Positions 9,212 through 18,449 of a stretch of DNA of 33,763 bases are shown piece after piece (position 1 is the stretch's first letter; each line of letters opens with the position of its first letter). The notes under the pieces are model-generated. The model did not search any database and was not told where the DNA came from. It worked only from the letters and a program-made list of their open reading frames with translations. The stretch spans positions 1-33,763 of the forward strand of contig JWKY01000003.1 in the NCBI GenBank assembly GCA_000806015.1. The letters are read 5' to 3'. The DNA comes from an archaeon GW2011_AR19. GTDB lineage: Archaea > Nanobdellota > Nanobdellia > Pacearchaeales > GW2011-AR1. A program made the translations under genes and the position numbers.

Positions 9212-10420
9212 ATGAAAATCTCTGACAAAACAATTCGCGCTTATGCTTTAAAAAATGCGCTTTCTTATAATGGAAAAGCTCAGCAAGGAGCAGTAATTTC
9301 TGCATTATTTAATGAAGGAATGAAAAAAGAAGAAGTTAAAGAATATGTAAAAAAAATTTCTGAAATTATAAACGAAATTAATTCGTTTTCTCCTGAAAAG
9401 CAGGAAAAAGAATTTGAAAAATTAAAAAATGAAATTTCTGAAAGAGAAATTCGCGAAGGGCTTTCAGAACTGCCGAATGTCCCAAAAACAGGCGTTGTAA
9501 TGAGATTTAGGCCTGCGCCATCAGGACCATTGCATATCGGGCATATTATTTCTAATATGATAAATTCTCTTTATACAAAAAAATATGGAGGAAAGTTTTA
9601 TATTATTATTGACGACACTAACCCTGAAGAAACTCTTCCTGAAGCTTATAAAAATATAAAAGAAGATTGCGATTGGATTTTTGGAAATGTCTATGAATAT
9701 CTTAATGCTTCAGATAGAATGGAAATTTATTATGAATATGCTGAAAAATTAATTAATAAAAATTCAGCTTATGTCTGCGCTTGTTCGCAGGAAGAATTCA
9801 AAAAATTTGCAGAGCAAAAAAAAGAATGTCCCTGCAGAAAAAACTCTATTAAACATAATTTAGAGAAATGGAAAAAAATGCTGGATAAAAATGGTTTTTC
9901 AGAAGGAGAAGCTGTTTTAAGATTCAAATCAAATATGCAGGATTCCAATCCCGCAATGAGAGATTTTCCTTTAGCAAGAATTAATCTTCATAAACACCCT
10001 TGGCAAAAAAAGAAATATCGTGTTTGGCCCTTGATGAATCTTTCAGTAACAACAGACGATATTGAATTGAAAATAACCCACATAATTCGGGGAAAAGACC
10101 ATGCAGATAATGCAAAAAGGCAGGAAATGATTTACAAAGCTCTCGGACTTGAAAAAAAATTTCCCTGGACATTTTTCATGGGAAAAATAAAATTCACCGA
10201 TATTGCATTGTCTAAAAGAAAATTAAATACTGCAATTAAAGAAGGAAAATATTCGGGAGCAGAAGATGTCAGACTTCCAACAATTACTTCATTAAAAAAA
10301 AGAGGATACAAGCCGGAAGCATTTGCAAAATTCGCAGAGCAAAGAGGGTTGACAGACGTTGATAAAATAATAAGCCAGAAAGATTTTTTTAAAGTAATAG
10401 ATACTTTTAGTGAAGATTAA
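9212..10420 (+). CDS. gltX: Archaeal-type glutamyl-tRNA synthetase, lacking the usual C-terminal anticodon-binding region
   Basis: MRFRPAPSGPLHIGHI, CACSQEEFKKF..CPCR, HIIRGKDHADNAKRQ, LSKRKL..AIKEGKYSGAEDVRLPTITSLKKRGY; stops at 402 aa. Confidence 0.9.
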   Translation: MKISDKTIRAYALKNALSYNGKAQQGAVISALFNEGMKKEEVKEYVKKISEIINEINSFSPEKQEKEFEKLKNEISEREIREGLSELPNVPKTGVVMRFRPAPSGPLHIGHIISNMINSLYTKKYGGKFYIIIDDTNPEETLPEAYKNIKEDCDWIFGNVYEYLNASDRMEIYYEYAEKLINKNSAYVCACSQEEFKKFAEQKKECPCRKNSIKHNLEKWKKMLDKNGFSEGEAVLRFKSNMQDSNPAMRDFPLARINLHKHPWQKKKYRVWPLMNLSVTTDDIELKITHIIRGKDHADNAKRQEMIYKALGLEKKFPWTFFMGKIKFTDIALSKRKLNTAIKEGKYSGAEDVRLPTITSLKKRGYKPEAFAKFAEQRGLTDVDKIISQKDFFKVIDTFSED

Positions 10421-10476
10421 TATATTAACTTTAGAATAGTAATGTTTAAAAAGGCAAAAAATCTAATACTTTCAAG

Positions 10477-10968
10477 ATGTTAGCTAAAAACAAAAAAGGA
10501 ATATCTGAAATCGTCGTAACTATAATTATAATTCTATTAGCAATTGTAGTTTTTGCAGTTGTTTCAGTTGTTGTAAAAGGGACTGTTTCAAAAGGCGCAG
10601 AAAATATTGAATTAGCAAGCGCTTGCTTAGATGTTGAAATGCATGCTGTAAAGATTGCACAAACAACTCAAAGCGAGATTAATCCAACACCTATTCCAGA
10701 TTCATATGATATTACAGTTTCAAGAAGTTCTTCGGGAAAAAACCTTGATGGAGTTAAATTAATAGTTGAAGATGCAACAAAAGATAAAAGTGTTGGAAGT
10801 GAAAATATAATCGAATCAATTAAACCATTAGACAAAAAAACATACACTGTCTCTGGAATTGATTTTACTCCAGCTCAGGTAACAGTAGTTCCTTTCTTTA
10901 TGAAAAAATCAGGAGAAGTATCTTATTGTGATAATTCTCAAACTGATGAACTGGTTATTGAGGCTTAA
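10477..10968 (+). CDS. Archaeal type IV pilin/archaellin-like protein
   Basis: Class III signal peptide KNKKG-ISEIVVTIIIILLAIVVFAVV. Confidence 0.75.
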   Translation: MLAKNKKGISEIVVTIIIILLAIVVFAVVSVVVKGTVSKGAENIELASACLDVEMHAVKIAQTTQSEINPTPIPDSYDITVSRSSSGKNLDGVKLIVEDATKDKSVGSENIIESIKPLDKKTYTVSGIDFTPAQVTVVPFFMKKSGEVSYCDNSQTDELVIEA

Positions 10969-11019
10969 AGCTTAATTGAATTTTATTGATTCTTACTTTC
11001 TGATTTGTTTAACGAGTAA

Positions 11020-11460
11020 ATGAAAATAATAAAAACAACTACATGGAAAAATAAGAAATTTTTGAATTTATTTATTAAACAAATGTTAAGTAAATCTCCT
11101 TTGGACCCATGGCCCGTTATCAAAAATTCTCCCTTGTTTGTATTATACAACCCTCATGAAAATAAAGAAGTTTCTTATTGTACAATAAAATCATGGAACA
11201 ATCTTTTTGAATTGGGAAATGTTTTAACTGAAAAAAAATTAAGGGGTAAGGGATATTCAAGCGAGTTAATAAATAAAGTGCTAGAAGACTATAAAAAAAT
11301 ATATGTTACTTGCGAAACTAATCTTGAGAGTTTTTATAAGAAATTTGATTTTGAAAAAATAAAATATTCACCTTATCCTATAAAACAAAGAGTTGGATTT
11401 GTAAATTTCTTTAGTTTTCTTGGAACAAAAAAATATATCTGTATGGAGCGTTCGATTTAA
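11020..11460 (+). CDS. GNAT-family acetyltransferase-like protein
   Basis: LTEKKLRGKGYSSELINKVLEDYKKIYVTCETNLESFYKKFDF resembles GNAT motifs A/B. Confidence 0.65.
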   Translation: MKIIKTTTWKNKKFLNLFIKQMLSKSPLDPWPVIKNSPLFVLYNPHENKEVSYCTIKSWNNLFELGNVLTEKKLRGKGYSSELINKVLEDYKKIYVTCETNLESFYKKFDFEKIKYSPYPIKQRVGFVNFFSFLGTKKYICMERSI

Positions 11461-11562
11461 AATTTTTTGCTGCATATAAAACGGCTATAGTAGTTTTTTT
11501 GTTTATGGATTTTTTTAACACTGAAACTAAAAATATAAAAACTATCATATTTTCCCCCGAGT

Positions 11563-12528
11563 ATGAATAAAAAAGGGGTTAATAAATGGATTATATTTTT
11601 TGCGCTTTTAATTGGAATAATTCTTATTTATTATTTATTTAAAAAATATGGATTGCCTTATTTAAAAAACAATGCAACAGACAGCTATACAAACACTTTT
11701 GAGAGCATTGCAATATTTATTGTTGTTGTCATATTAAGCTATTTCTTTATAAAATTCAGTTCACAATTATTAAAAAGTTATTTAATCAGCAACGGCGAAA
11801 AAAGAGATGTTAAATTAGTGCTGTCTGTTTACAAATATTTTATGTGGATTTTTATTTTATTTATTACTTTTTCATTGTTGTTTAAACAAGTAGGCTCGCT
11901 AATTACTTCATTGGGATTAATCGGTTTTGGAATAACCTTTGCATTGCAAAAACCAATCTTAAATTTTGTCGGCTGGCTTACAATTGTCTTTAATAAAACT
12001 TACAAGTTAGGAGATGTAGTCTCAATAAATAATACAAATGGAAGAGTTTATGATATTAAGGCGATGTACACTAATGTATCTGAACTTGACAGCATCGGTG
12101 ATCCAACGGGTAAATCAATTTCAATCCCAAATGAATTTGTTTTAACAAGCTCTGTAACAAATTTCACAAAAGGGACAAATTATATTTGGGATGAAGTTGC
12201 GATTTATTTAACCTATCAAAGCAATTGGAAAAAAGCGCAAAAAAAAGCTGAAAAAATAATTCAGGATTATTATGACAAAAATATTAAAAAAGAATTAAAG
12301 AAAACATTTAAAGAAGAATTTAACGCGCAAAATGAAATCGTTCCAAGAATATCCATTAATGAAAAAGGAGTTATTTTAAGATTCAGATATCTGGTGGATT
12401 TTAATTCCGCGAATGAAACCAAAGGCGCAATGATTAAAATATTACTAGATAAATTAAAAGGCAAAGATATTATCTTCGGCAAAATTGAGAATATTACTAA
12501 AGCGGATAATAAAAAATTTTTAAGTTAA
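11563..12528 (+). CDS. MscS-family mechanosensitive channel
   Basis: TMs, then GFGITFALQKPILNFVGWLTIVFNKTYKLGDVVSIN...SISIPNEFVLTSSVTNFT. Confidence 0.9.
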   Translation: MNKKGVNKWIIFFALLIGIILIYYLFKKYGLPYLKNNATDSYTNTFESIAIFIVVVILSYFFIKFSSQLLKSYLISNGEKRDVKLVLSVYKYFMWIFILFITFSLLFKQVGSLITSLGLIGFGITFALQKPILNFVGWLTIVFNKTYKLGDVVSINNTNGRVYDIKAMYTNVSELDSIGDPTGKSISIPNEFVLTSSVTNFTKGTNYIWDEVAIYLTYQSNWKKAQKKAEKIIQDYYDKNIKKELKKTFKEEFNAQNEIVPRISINEKGVILRFRYLVDFNSANETKGAMIKILLDKLKGKDIIFGKIENITKADNKKFLS

Positions 12529-12530
12529 AA

Positions 12531-13499
12531 TTATTTTAGATAATTTTCAGTTATTCTACTGATTAACTTAATTAATTTTTCCGGTTTAATCGCACTCCCG
12601 CTTAATCTCGGGCTCCCGCCGATTAAATCACTTCCGCCCCATTTTTCATTTTTCTTTCGCTTGACATTCTTGGAAAGCGAATGGAAACTTCCTGTTTGCT
12701 TTTTTTCAATTTTATTTAATTCAGCATAAATTTTTTCTAAAGGAAATAAAACAAATGGATTGGTTTTTAATAAAACATAATTATAATTTTCATTTCTTTT
12801 TTTAACTAAAATAATTTTATTAATTCCGTTTTTTATAAATTTCATTCTTGCATAAGGCCCTATTTCTTCAATCATGTGGATATCTTTATTAGACTGAATT
12901 AATTTGTATTCCGTATCTAAATCAGTCATCTTGCATTTACCTTGAGAATATTTGTCTATTCTTGTTAATACTTCTTTAATTAAAATTTTAATTTCCCCAT
13001 TAGTCATTGTATAAAGTTTATTTGTATAGCGTGATTTAATATAAGGCTCAAATACCCAGGCAACTTCTTTCATAATTTTAGAATTAGTATCAAAAGGATA
13101 AGTTCCTCCAGTAATATCTAATTTGTCTTCTATTTCAACTAATTTTTCGATTAAAGGCTCATCATTTTTCATTATTCTTTTATAATTAAATAACAGCCAT
13201 AACGATAAGCAAACATCCTGGTCAGGATCATTTACATAGACGTTGATTTTTTGATTGTCTGAATTAAAAAAATTTTTAATCATTCCTTGTTTTATAAAAA
13301 AATAAATTTGGGCAGAAGTGCTTTTTGTAATCAGCCTGTTAACACCTTCGTGATGATTAATATTTAATCTTCGCCCGTCTATTTGATGATTAGTTGGTCC
13401 GGAAACATAACCATCTAAAGCAATGGAAAATCTCGGACTTTGAGAGATAAAATTTTTCCAGGTTTTTGTGACTCCTTTTTCAACTATTAATTCAATCAT
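12531..13499 (-). CDS. DHH-phosphoesterase-like conserved protein containing an in-frame repeat insertion
   Basis: NINHHEGVNRLITKSTSAQI, NDPDQDVCLSLWLL, C-terminal WGGSDLIGGSPRLSGS (DHHA1-like). ATG at 13499 is ~25 nt from TATA-like CTTATAAATCC, so it is preferred over 13514. Confidence 0.6.
   Translation of the reverse strand: MIELIVEKGVTKTWKNFISQSPRFSIALDGYVSGPTNHQIDGRRLNINHHEGVNRLITKSTSAQIYFFIKQGMIKNFFNSDNQKINVYVNDPDQDVCLSLWLLFNYKRIMKNDEPLIEKLVEIEDKLDITGGTYPFDTNSKIMKEVAWVFEPYIKSRYTNKLYTMTNGEIKILIKEVLTRIDKYSQGKCKMTDLDTEYKLIQSNKDIHMIEEIGPYARMKFIKNGINKIILVKKRNENYNYVLLKTNPFVLFPLEKIYAELNKIEKKQTGSFHSLSKNVKRKKNEKWGGSDLIGGSPRLSGSAIKPEKLIKLISRITENYLK
12655..12704 (-). repeat. Palindromic repeat family P2, copy 1 (in-frame, encodes KQTGSFHSLSKNVKRK)
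   Basis: TTTCGCTTGACATTCTTGGAAAGCGAATGGAAACTTCCTGTTTGCTTTTT, 44/50 identical to 28205-28255; contains TTCGCTT...AAGCGAA stem. Confidence 0.85.
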
Positions 13500-13727
13500 A
13501 AGAAGATAGAACAAAGTGGATTTATAAGATTTATTATAAAAATTTGCGAGAATTACCTGCTCGTTTCATTAGACCACACTTGGGTGAATGCGTCAAAAAT
13601 TTCCTATTTTTGTTCCTTTTTCATTCGCAAAAATTAAGAAGATTGCCACAACAACAAAGTTCAATAAAATGAATTAATCAATTAAAATAATTAATAATTA
13701 TAAAAGCTGTCTGGGCTGGTGGAGGGG

Positions 13728-13907
13728 GCGAGCAAGTTCACGGAGGACAAATTATTTTTTATAAATTACCGAGTGAGCTTGGGAGTAGAAGTGCTGGCGA
13801 GTGATTTCGCGAGACAAACTTATTTTATTTACTTGCATTAATGCGAGCGGGGTCGGGAGTTGGGTGGAGCAAACGATGGTGCGAGCAAGTTTACGAGATA
13901 AACTTCC
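13728..13907 (+). repeat. Tandem degenerate copies (about 2.5) of GC-richer repeat family P1
   Basis: Units begin GCGAGCAAGTTCACGGAGGACAAA (13728), GCGAGTGATTTCGCGAGACAAACTTA (13797), GCGAGCAAGTTTACGAGATAAACTT (13881), with NCGAGYGRGSTYGGGAGT second halves. Confidence 0.75.
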
Positions 13908-13950
13908 TTTTAAAAAACCTTATAAATAATTTATTCCTGCAATTATCATG

Positions 13951-14021
13951 GCGGTTGTAGTATAATGGCAGTACGTGCGGTTGTGGTCCGCAAAACGGGA
14001 GTTCGATTCTCCTCTTCCGCC
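13951..14021 (+). tRNA. tRNA-His (anticodon GUG)
   Basis: Anticodon arm TGCGG-TTGTGGT-CCGCA; T-arm GGGAG-TTCGATT-CTCCT; G at 13950 available as G-1; acceptor GCGGTTG/CTTCCGC with two U-U mismatches. Confidence 0.9.
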
Positions 14022-14166
14022 CTTATGAAAAACAGAAAGCAATTTGCGGAATTTGACAAAATTCCAGCCTCTGCCATTTAGAAAGAAGAAAGCACATATC
14101 AAAAAGCTTTTTCTAAGACAAAAGAAAAGTTTATGAAGATAAGAAATAATAATTAAATAACAAAAA

Positions 14167-14664
14167 ATGAACTTCCAATTTTATTTAGAAAAATTATCTA
14201 ATTCGGATATTTTCAAAAAATTTAAAAAAGAAAATAAAGGAGCGTATCTATGTTCTGGATTTTTTTCAATTGATATTCAGGGAAAAGACAATCAACAACA
14301 TTTAGATTTTTATTCTTCTTCTAAAAATAAAATGGTCAGTTTTCAACTTGAAAAATCTCTTGAACCAGTTCCTTTAGAAAATTATGATAAAAGAGTCCCT
14401 GAAAAATTAAAAGATAATTTAGATTTTGACTTTGATGAAATTGAAAAGATGATTCTCAATAAAATGAAAGAGGAAAATGTTAATAAACAAATCCAAAAAT
14501 TATTATTTTCTTTGCAAAATATGAAGGGAAAAAACTTCTTAATTGGAACAATCTTTATTTCCGGAATGGGAATTTTAAAAGTCACAATTTCTTTAGATGA
14601 AAATACAATTGTTAATTTTGAGAAAAAATCTATTTTAGATATGTTTAAGATTATTAAGAAATAA
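14167..14664 (+). CDS. Hypothetical protein
   Basis: 165 aa ORF with promoter-like AT-rich upstream region; family not recognised. Confidence 0.6.
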   Translation: MNFQFYLEKLSNSDIFKKFKKENKGAYLCSGFFSIDIQGKDNQQHLDFYSSSKNKMVSFQLEKSLEPVPLENYDKRVPEKLKDNLDFDFDEIEKMILNKMKEENVNKQIQKLLFSLQNMKGKNFLIGTIFISGMGILKVTISLDENTIVNFEKKSILDMFKIIKK

Positions 14665-14737
14665 TTGACAAAAATTATTAATATAAAGAGATTACCTGTT
14701 TGTCAAAAATGTAAGGGAACCAAGTTTCCCTTGACAA

Positions 14738-14944
14738 TCAACCTTCCTTTGATAGTTTTGTTCCTTTTTTGTTTTTATAAGGAATTTCTTTACTACAAAT
14801 TATTTCAGAAAGAAATATGTCTTTGTTAGAAAATCTCCCTTTTATAGAATATACCTTTTGTATATAATTTCTTGATTCTATTGCTGATAATCCAAAATCC
14901 CTCATCTTTTTATATAATGGACCTTTCTCCAGATTTATTTTCAT
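14738..14944 (-). CDS. Small hypothetical protein
   Basis: 68 aa ORF between genes; the C-terminal part overlaps a possible repeat. Confidence 0.4.
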   Translation of the reverse strand: MKINLEKGPLYKKMRDFGLSAIESRNYIQKVYSIKGRFSNKDIFLSEIICSKEIPYKNKKGTKLSKEG

Positions 14945-14975
14945 AGGTTAAACAATCCAAACAGCTTTAATAATT

Positions 14976-15575
14976 TTATGGTTTTTCAACAACAAAGTTA
15001 ATCATCATTTCTGAATTGTGCGTTGAAATAATTTTAAATCCGATTTTCTTGAATAAATCATGGATTTCTTTTTCGTCGTATAAATAATAATACCTCTCCC
15101 CTTTATCAGTCCATCCAACATATTTTTCTTTTCCTTTAATATTTTTAAATCGTTTTGATTTTATATTCCACACTCCAATTTCAGCTTTTGCTTTTGGCTT
15201 TAAGACTCTATACAGTTCTTTAACAGCCTTTTCCCTTTTTTGTTTGCCCTCAACACAATGCAACGCTGAAATGCAGATTGCAAAATCAAAAAATTCATTT
15301 TCATAAGGAATTTCCCAAATATTTGCCTGTTTAAATTCTGCATTAATTTTTTCTTTCTTTGCTTTTTTTTCTGCAAGTTTGAGCATTTCTTTTGAAAAAT
15401 CAATTAAATATATTTTTCCATTTTTTATATTCACAAGATGCCTTCCGCTTCCGCTTCCTAAATCCAAAACTTTGCCGGATTTTTTTTTCAAAAATTTAAT
15501 TGTATGCTCTGCTGGAATTGTTTTGTATTCGTGCCATTCTGGCGCGATTTTATTCCAAATTTGTTTTTGACTCAT
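14976..15575 (-). CDS. SAM-dependent methyltransferase, Trm9/ALKBH8-C-like
   Basis: VLDLGSGSGRHL, FDFAICISALHCVEGKQKREKAVKELYRVLKP, WTDKGERYYYLYDEKEI. Confidence 0.78.
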   Translation of the reverse strand: MSQKQIWNKIAPEWHEYKTIPAEHTIKFLKKKSGKVLDLGSGSGRHLVNIKNGKIYLIDFSKEMLKLAEKKAKKEKINAEFKQANIWEIPYENEFFDFAICISALHCVEGKQKREKAVKELYRVLKPKAKAEIGVWNIKSKRFKNIKGKEKYVGWTDKGERYYYLYDEKEIHDLFKKIGFKIISTHNSEMMINFVVEKP

Positions 15576-15605
15576 GAATTAATCTAGAAAAACAAGGTTA
15601 AAAAA

Positions 15606-17573
15606 TTAATCTATCTTCTTCCTCCTCAATAAATTAGCGTTTGCGACAACAGTTATTGACGAGAGAGCCATTGCTATTTCTGCTACAACAGGATGCAAAA
15701 CTCCGGCAATAGCCAAGGGAATTGCAATTGTGTTATAAGCAAAAGCCCAAAATAAATTTTGTTTTATTTTTTTAAAAGTTGCTTTTGAAAGATTAATTGC
15801 TTGAACAACTCCATTTAGCGAACCCTTTGCCAAAACAAGGTCTCCTGATTCTATAGCAATATCTGTTCCTGTTCCAAGTGCAATGCCGACGTTACTTTGT
15901 TTTAAAGCAGGCGCATCATTTATTCCGTCTCCGACAAAAGCAACCATCTTTTTTTCTTGTTCCTGTAATTCTTTGACTTTGTTTGCTTTTTCTTCCGGAA
16001 GAACATTTGCCAAGATTTCATAAATTCCAACTTTTTCTCCAATTGCTTTAGCAGTAGCTTCATTGTCTCCAGTAATCATTATTGGTCTTAATCCAGCTTC
16101 TTTTAATTTTTTAATTGCTTCAACAGAATCTTCTTTAAGAGCATCAGCAACAGCAATTGCCCCTAAAATAATTTTATTTTCAGAAATAACCATCGTGGTA
16201 TATCCGAAATTTTCAAAATTTTTTATTGTTTCTTCAAATTTTTTTAATGAAATTTTTCTTTCATTCATCAATGTTCTGTTTCCTATAACTATGCTCTTTC
16301 CTCTGATTTTTCCTTCAATACCTCTTCCTCTTAAAATTTTAAAGTTTTTCACTTCTTTATATTTTTTCAATCCAATCGATTCTGCATATAAAACAATTGC
16401 TTTTGCAATAGGATGTTCAGAATTCTTTTCAAGAGAAGCAGCAATTTCAAAAAGATTTTTTTCCTTTTCTTTTGGATAAACTTCTGCAACTTCCGGCTTG
16501 CCTTTTGTGATAGTTCCCGTTTTATCCAGGACAATTATTTTAATTTCTTTCATTGTCTGAATTGCTTCTCCTTTTTTTATTAAAATTCCCCTTTTTGCAC
16601 CCATTCCGGAACCAACCATCAAAGCTGTCGGCGTTGCTAATCCTAAAGCGCAAGGACAAGCAATTACAAGAACAGCTATTCCGATGCTGATTGACCTGCT
16701 TAAATCATTAGAAAAAATCAGCCAAGCAAAAAAGGTTAACAATGCAACAACTAAAATAATCGGAACAAAAATGCTTGTAATTTTGTCTGCAAGTTTTTGT
16801 ATAGGTATTTTTTCACTCTGTGTTTCTTCAACTAATTTTATTATATGCGCAAGAAAAGTGTCTTTTCCAATTTTTGTTGCTTTAACATACAAAATTCCGT
16901 CCTGATTTATTGTAGCGCCAATTACATTATCGCCCTTAATTTTATCTCTAGGAATTGATTCTCCTGTAACCATTGACTCATCCACAGAAGATTCTCCTTT
17001 TACAATAATTCCATCAGTTGGAATTTTTTCTCCAGGTTTTATAATTAATATATCATTCACTTTAACTTCAGAAATGTCAATTTCAATTTCTTGATTATTT
17101 TTTAAAATTCTTGCTTTTTTTGCTCCAAGTTCAAGAAGTTTTTTAATTTCCTGACTGGCTCTCCCTCTTGCAACAGCTTCAACATATTTTCCGGTTGTAA
17201 AAAAAGCCATAATCATTGCAGAAACTCCTGAATAATCATCTACAATTCCTGTGAAACTTAAGAATCCGGTTAAGTATGCAACAATGGTTCCGAGAGCTAT
17301 TAAAGAATCCATATTAAAATAAAATGTAAACAATCCGCGCATTCCACTTTTAATAGTATCCCATCCAAAAATAAAAAGAACAGGAAATCCCAAAACCAAT
17401 AAAATAGGGACCATCCAACTTTCTGGTAAAATCTCAATGCCAAATAGTCTTCCTGAGAACATGAAAATAGCTATTGGAATTGTAAAAAGCCAGGAGAAAA
17501 TTAATTTTTTCTTCCAGATTTTAATTTCTTCATCTTCTGCTGGTTCGTCGTGTTTTCCGTGTTCGTGATTCAT
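15606..17573 (-). CDS. copA: Copper-type P1B-ATPase without an N-terminal HMA domain
   Basis: [50 protein letters not shown]-terminal His residues [10 protein letters not shown]. Confidence 0.92.
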   Translation of the reverse strand: MNHEHGKHDEPAEDEEIKIWKKKLIFSWLFTIPIAIFMFSGRLFGIEILPESWMVPILLVLGFPVLFIFGWDTIKSGMRGLFTFYFNMDSLIALGTIVAYLTGFLSFTGIVDDYSGVSAMIMAFFTTGKYVEAVARGRASQEIKKLLELGAKKARILKNNQEIEIDISEVKVNDILIIKPGEKIPTDGIIVKGESSVDESMVTGESIPRDKIKGDNVIGATINQDGILYVKATKIGKDTFLAHIIKLVEETQSEKIPIQKLADKITSIFVPIILVVALLTFFAWLIFSNDLSRSISIGIAVLVIACPCALGLATPTALMVGSGMGAKRGILIKKGEAIQTMKEIKIIVLDKTGTITKGKPEVAEVYPKEKEKNLFEIAASLEKNSEHPIAKAIVLYAESIGLKKYKEVKNFKILRGRGIEGKIRGKSIVIGNRTLMNERKISLKKFEETIKNFENFGYTTMVISENKIILGAIAVADALKEDSVEAIKKLKEAGLRPIMITGDNEATAKAIGEKVGIYEILANVLPEEKANKVKELQEQEKKMVAFVGDGINDAPALKQSNVGIALGTGTDIAIESGDLVLAKGSLNGVVQAINLSKATFKKIKQNLFWAFAYNTIAIPLAIAGVLHPVVAEIAMALSSITVVANANLLRRKKID

Positions 17574-17617
17574 TTCTTCATCTCCTGCATTTCGTGGTTT
17601 TCATGCTTGTGTTGCAT
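17570..17617 (-). CDS. 15-aa His/Met-rich mini-ORF ([15 protein letters not shown]) overlapping the copA start
   Basis: ATG 2 nt after the upstream methyltransferase stop; its TGA overlaps the copA ATG (ATGA). Confidence 0.35.
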   Translation of the reverse strand: MQHKHENHEMQEMKK

Positions 17618-17619
17618 CT

Positions 17620-18213
17620 TTATTTTGTTCCATAGGTAAGGGTAGTAAATAACCCAACCTTATTTTGTTTAATATTCCTAAATTTATTTATTTCAAATAG
17701 GTACTTCATTTCTTCCGGAGAATACATTTTATTGTTACCGGGCTCAATTTTTTGGAATATTTTGTTTAAAGCAAGACCAAAACTCAAGTCAACAACCGCT
17801 AAGGAACCATTTTTCTTTAATATTTTATAAAAATTTTTCATGACTAAGTCGGGTTTTGAATAATGGTGAAATGCATCCACACTAAAGACATAATCAAATG
17901 AATTATCCTTAAAGCCCATTTTTTCAACAGACTTAATTTCTAATTTAGGCTTATTTAATTTTCCTTTCGCAATTCTTAACATTTCTCTTGATATGTCAAT
18001 CCCATATAAACTGAGATTTTTTTTAGAATTTTCCAGTATTTTTAAAAAATTACCTGTGCCGCATCCCGCATCGAGGATTTTAGAATTATCTTTTATCTTA
18101 ACAACGTTTATCGCTTTTTTTTGGGTCTTTCTTATCCAATTTCCAAAAAAGAAGTCATAATACCCTGCTATTAAATTAAAAAACTTTACATTTATTTGTT
18201 CTAAATTTTTCAT
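17620..18213 (-). CDS. Class I SAM-dependent methyltransferase
   Basis: ILDAGCGTGNFLKILE, YGIDISREML, FDYVFSVDAFHHYSKPD. Confidence 0.85.
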   Translation of the reverse strand: MKNLEQINVKFFNLIAGYYDFFFGNWIRKTQKKAINVVKIKDNSKILDAGCGTGNFLKILENSKKNLSLYGIDISREMLRIAKGKLNKPKLEIKSVEKMGFKDNSFDYVFSVDAFHHYSKPDLVMKNFYKILKKNGSLAVVDLSFGLALNKIFQKIEPGNNKMYSPEEMKYLFEINKFRNIKQNKVGLFTTLTYGTK

Positions 18214-18222
18214 TTTTAAACT

Positions 18223-18441
18223 TTATTCCTTTTCTATATTTGAAATTTTATATCCTGTTCGCACAACAGCTTTTTTAATTTCATCTTCTGAAACAGAATC
18301 TTCGCATTCTGCTGTTCCTTTTTTTAGCATTAAACTTACATTTGCATTCTTAACTCCAGGAACTTTTTTCAAACTTTTTTCTACATTTGATGCGCAGCTT
18401 GCGCAATGCATTCCGTTTATAGTAATTTTTATTTTTTTCAT
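18223..18441 (-). CDS. copZ: Heavy-metal-associated (HMA) copper chaperone
   Basis: GMHCASCASNVEKSLKKVPGVKNANVSL, 72 aa. Confidence 0.9.
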   Translation of the reverse strand: MKKIKITINGMHCASCASNVEKSLKKVPGVKNANVSLMLKKGTAECEDSVSEDEIKKAVVRTGYKISNIEKE

Positions 18442-18449
18442 TTTACCTC

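Noticed and set aside
12531-12560. Overlap of mscS and the DHH-like gene as a convergent regulatory feature
   Set aside because: Simple tail-to-tail gene packing; no further signal.
13728-13907. CRISPR-like array
   Set aside because: The repeats are degenerate, of unequal length and without regular spacers; no cas genes are visible.
13920-14102. 60-aa minus ORF GGRGESNSRFADHNRTYCHYTTTA
   Set aside because: Antisense of tRNA-His.
16063-16479. 138-aa plus ORF inside copA
   Set aside because: Antisense shadow ORF of the P-type ATPase.
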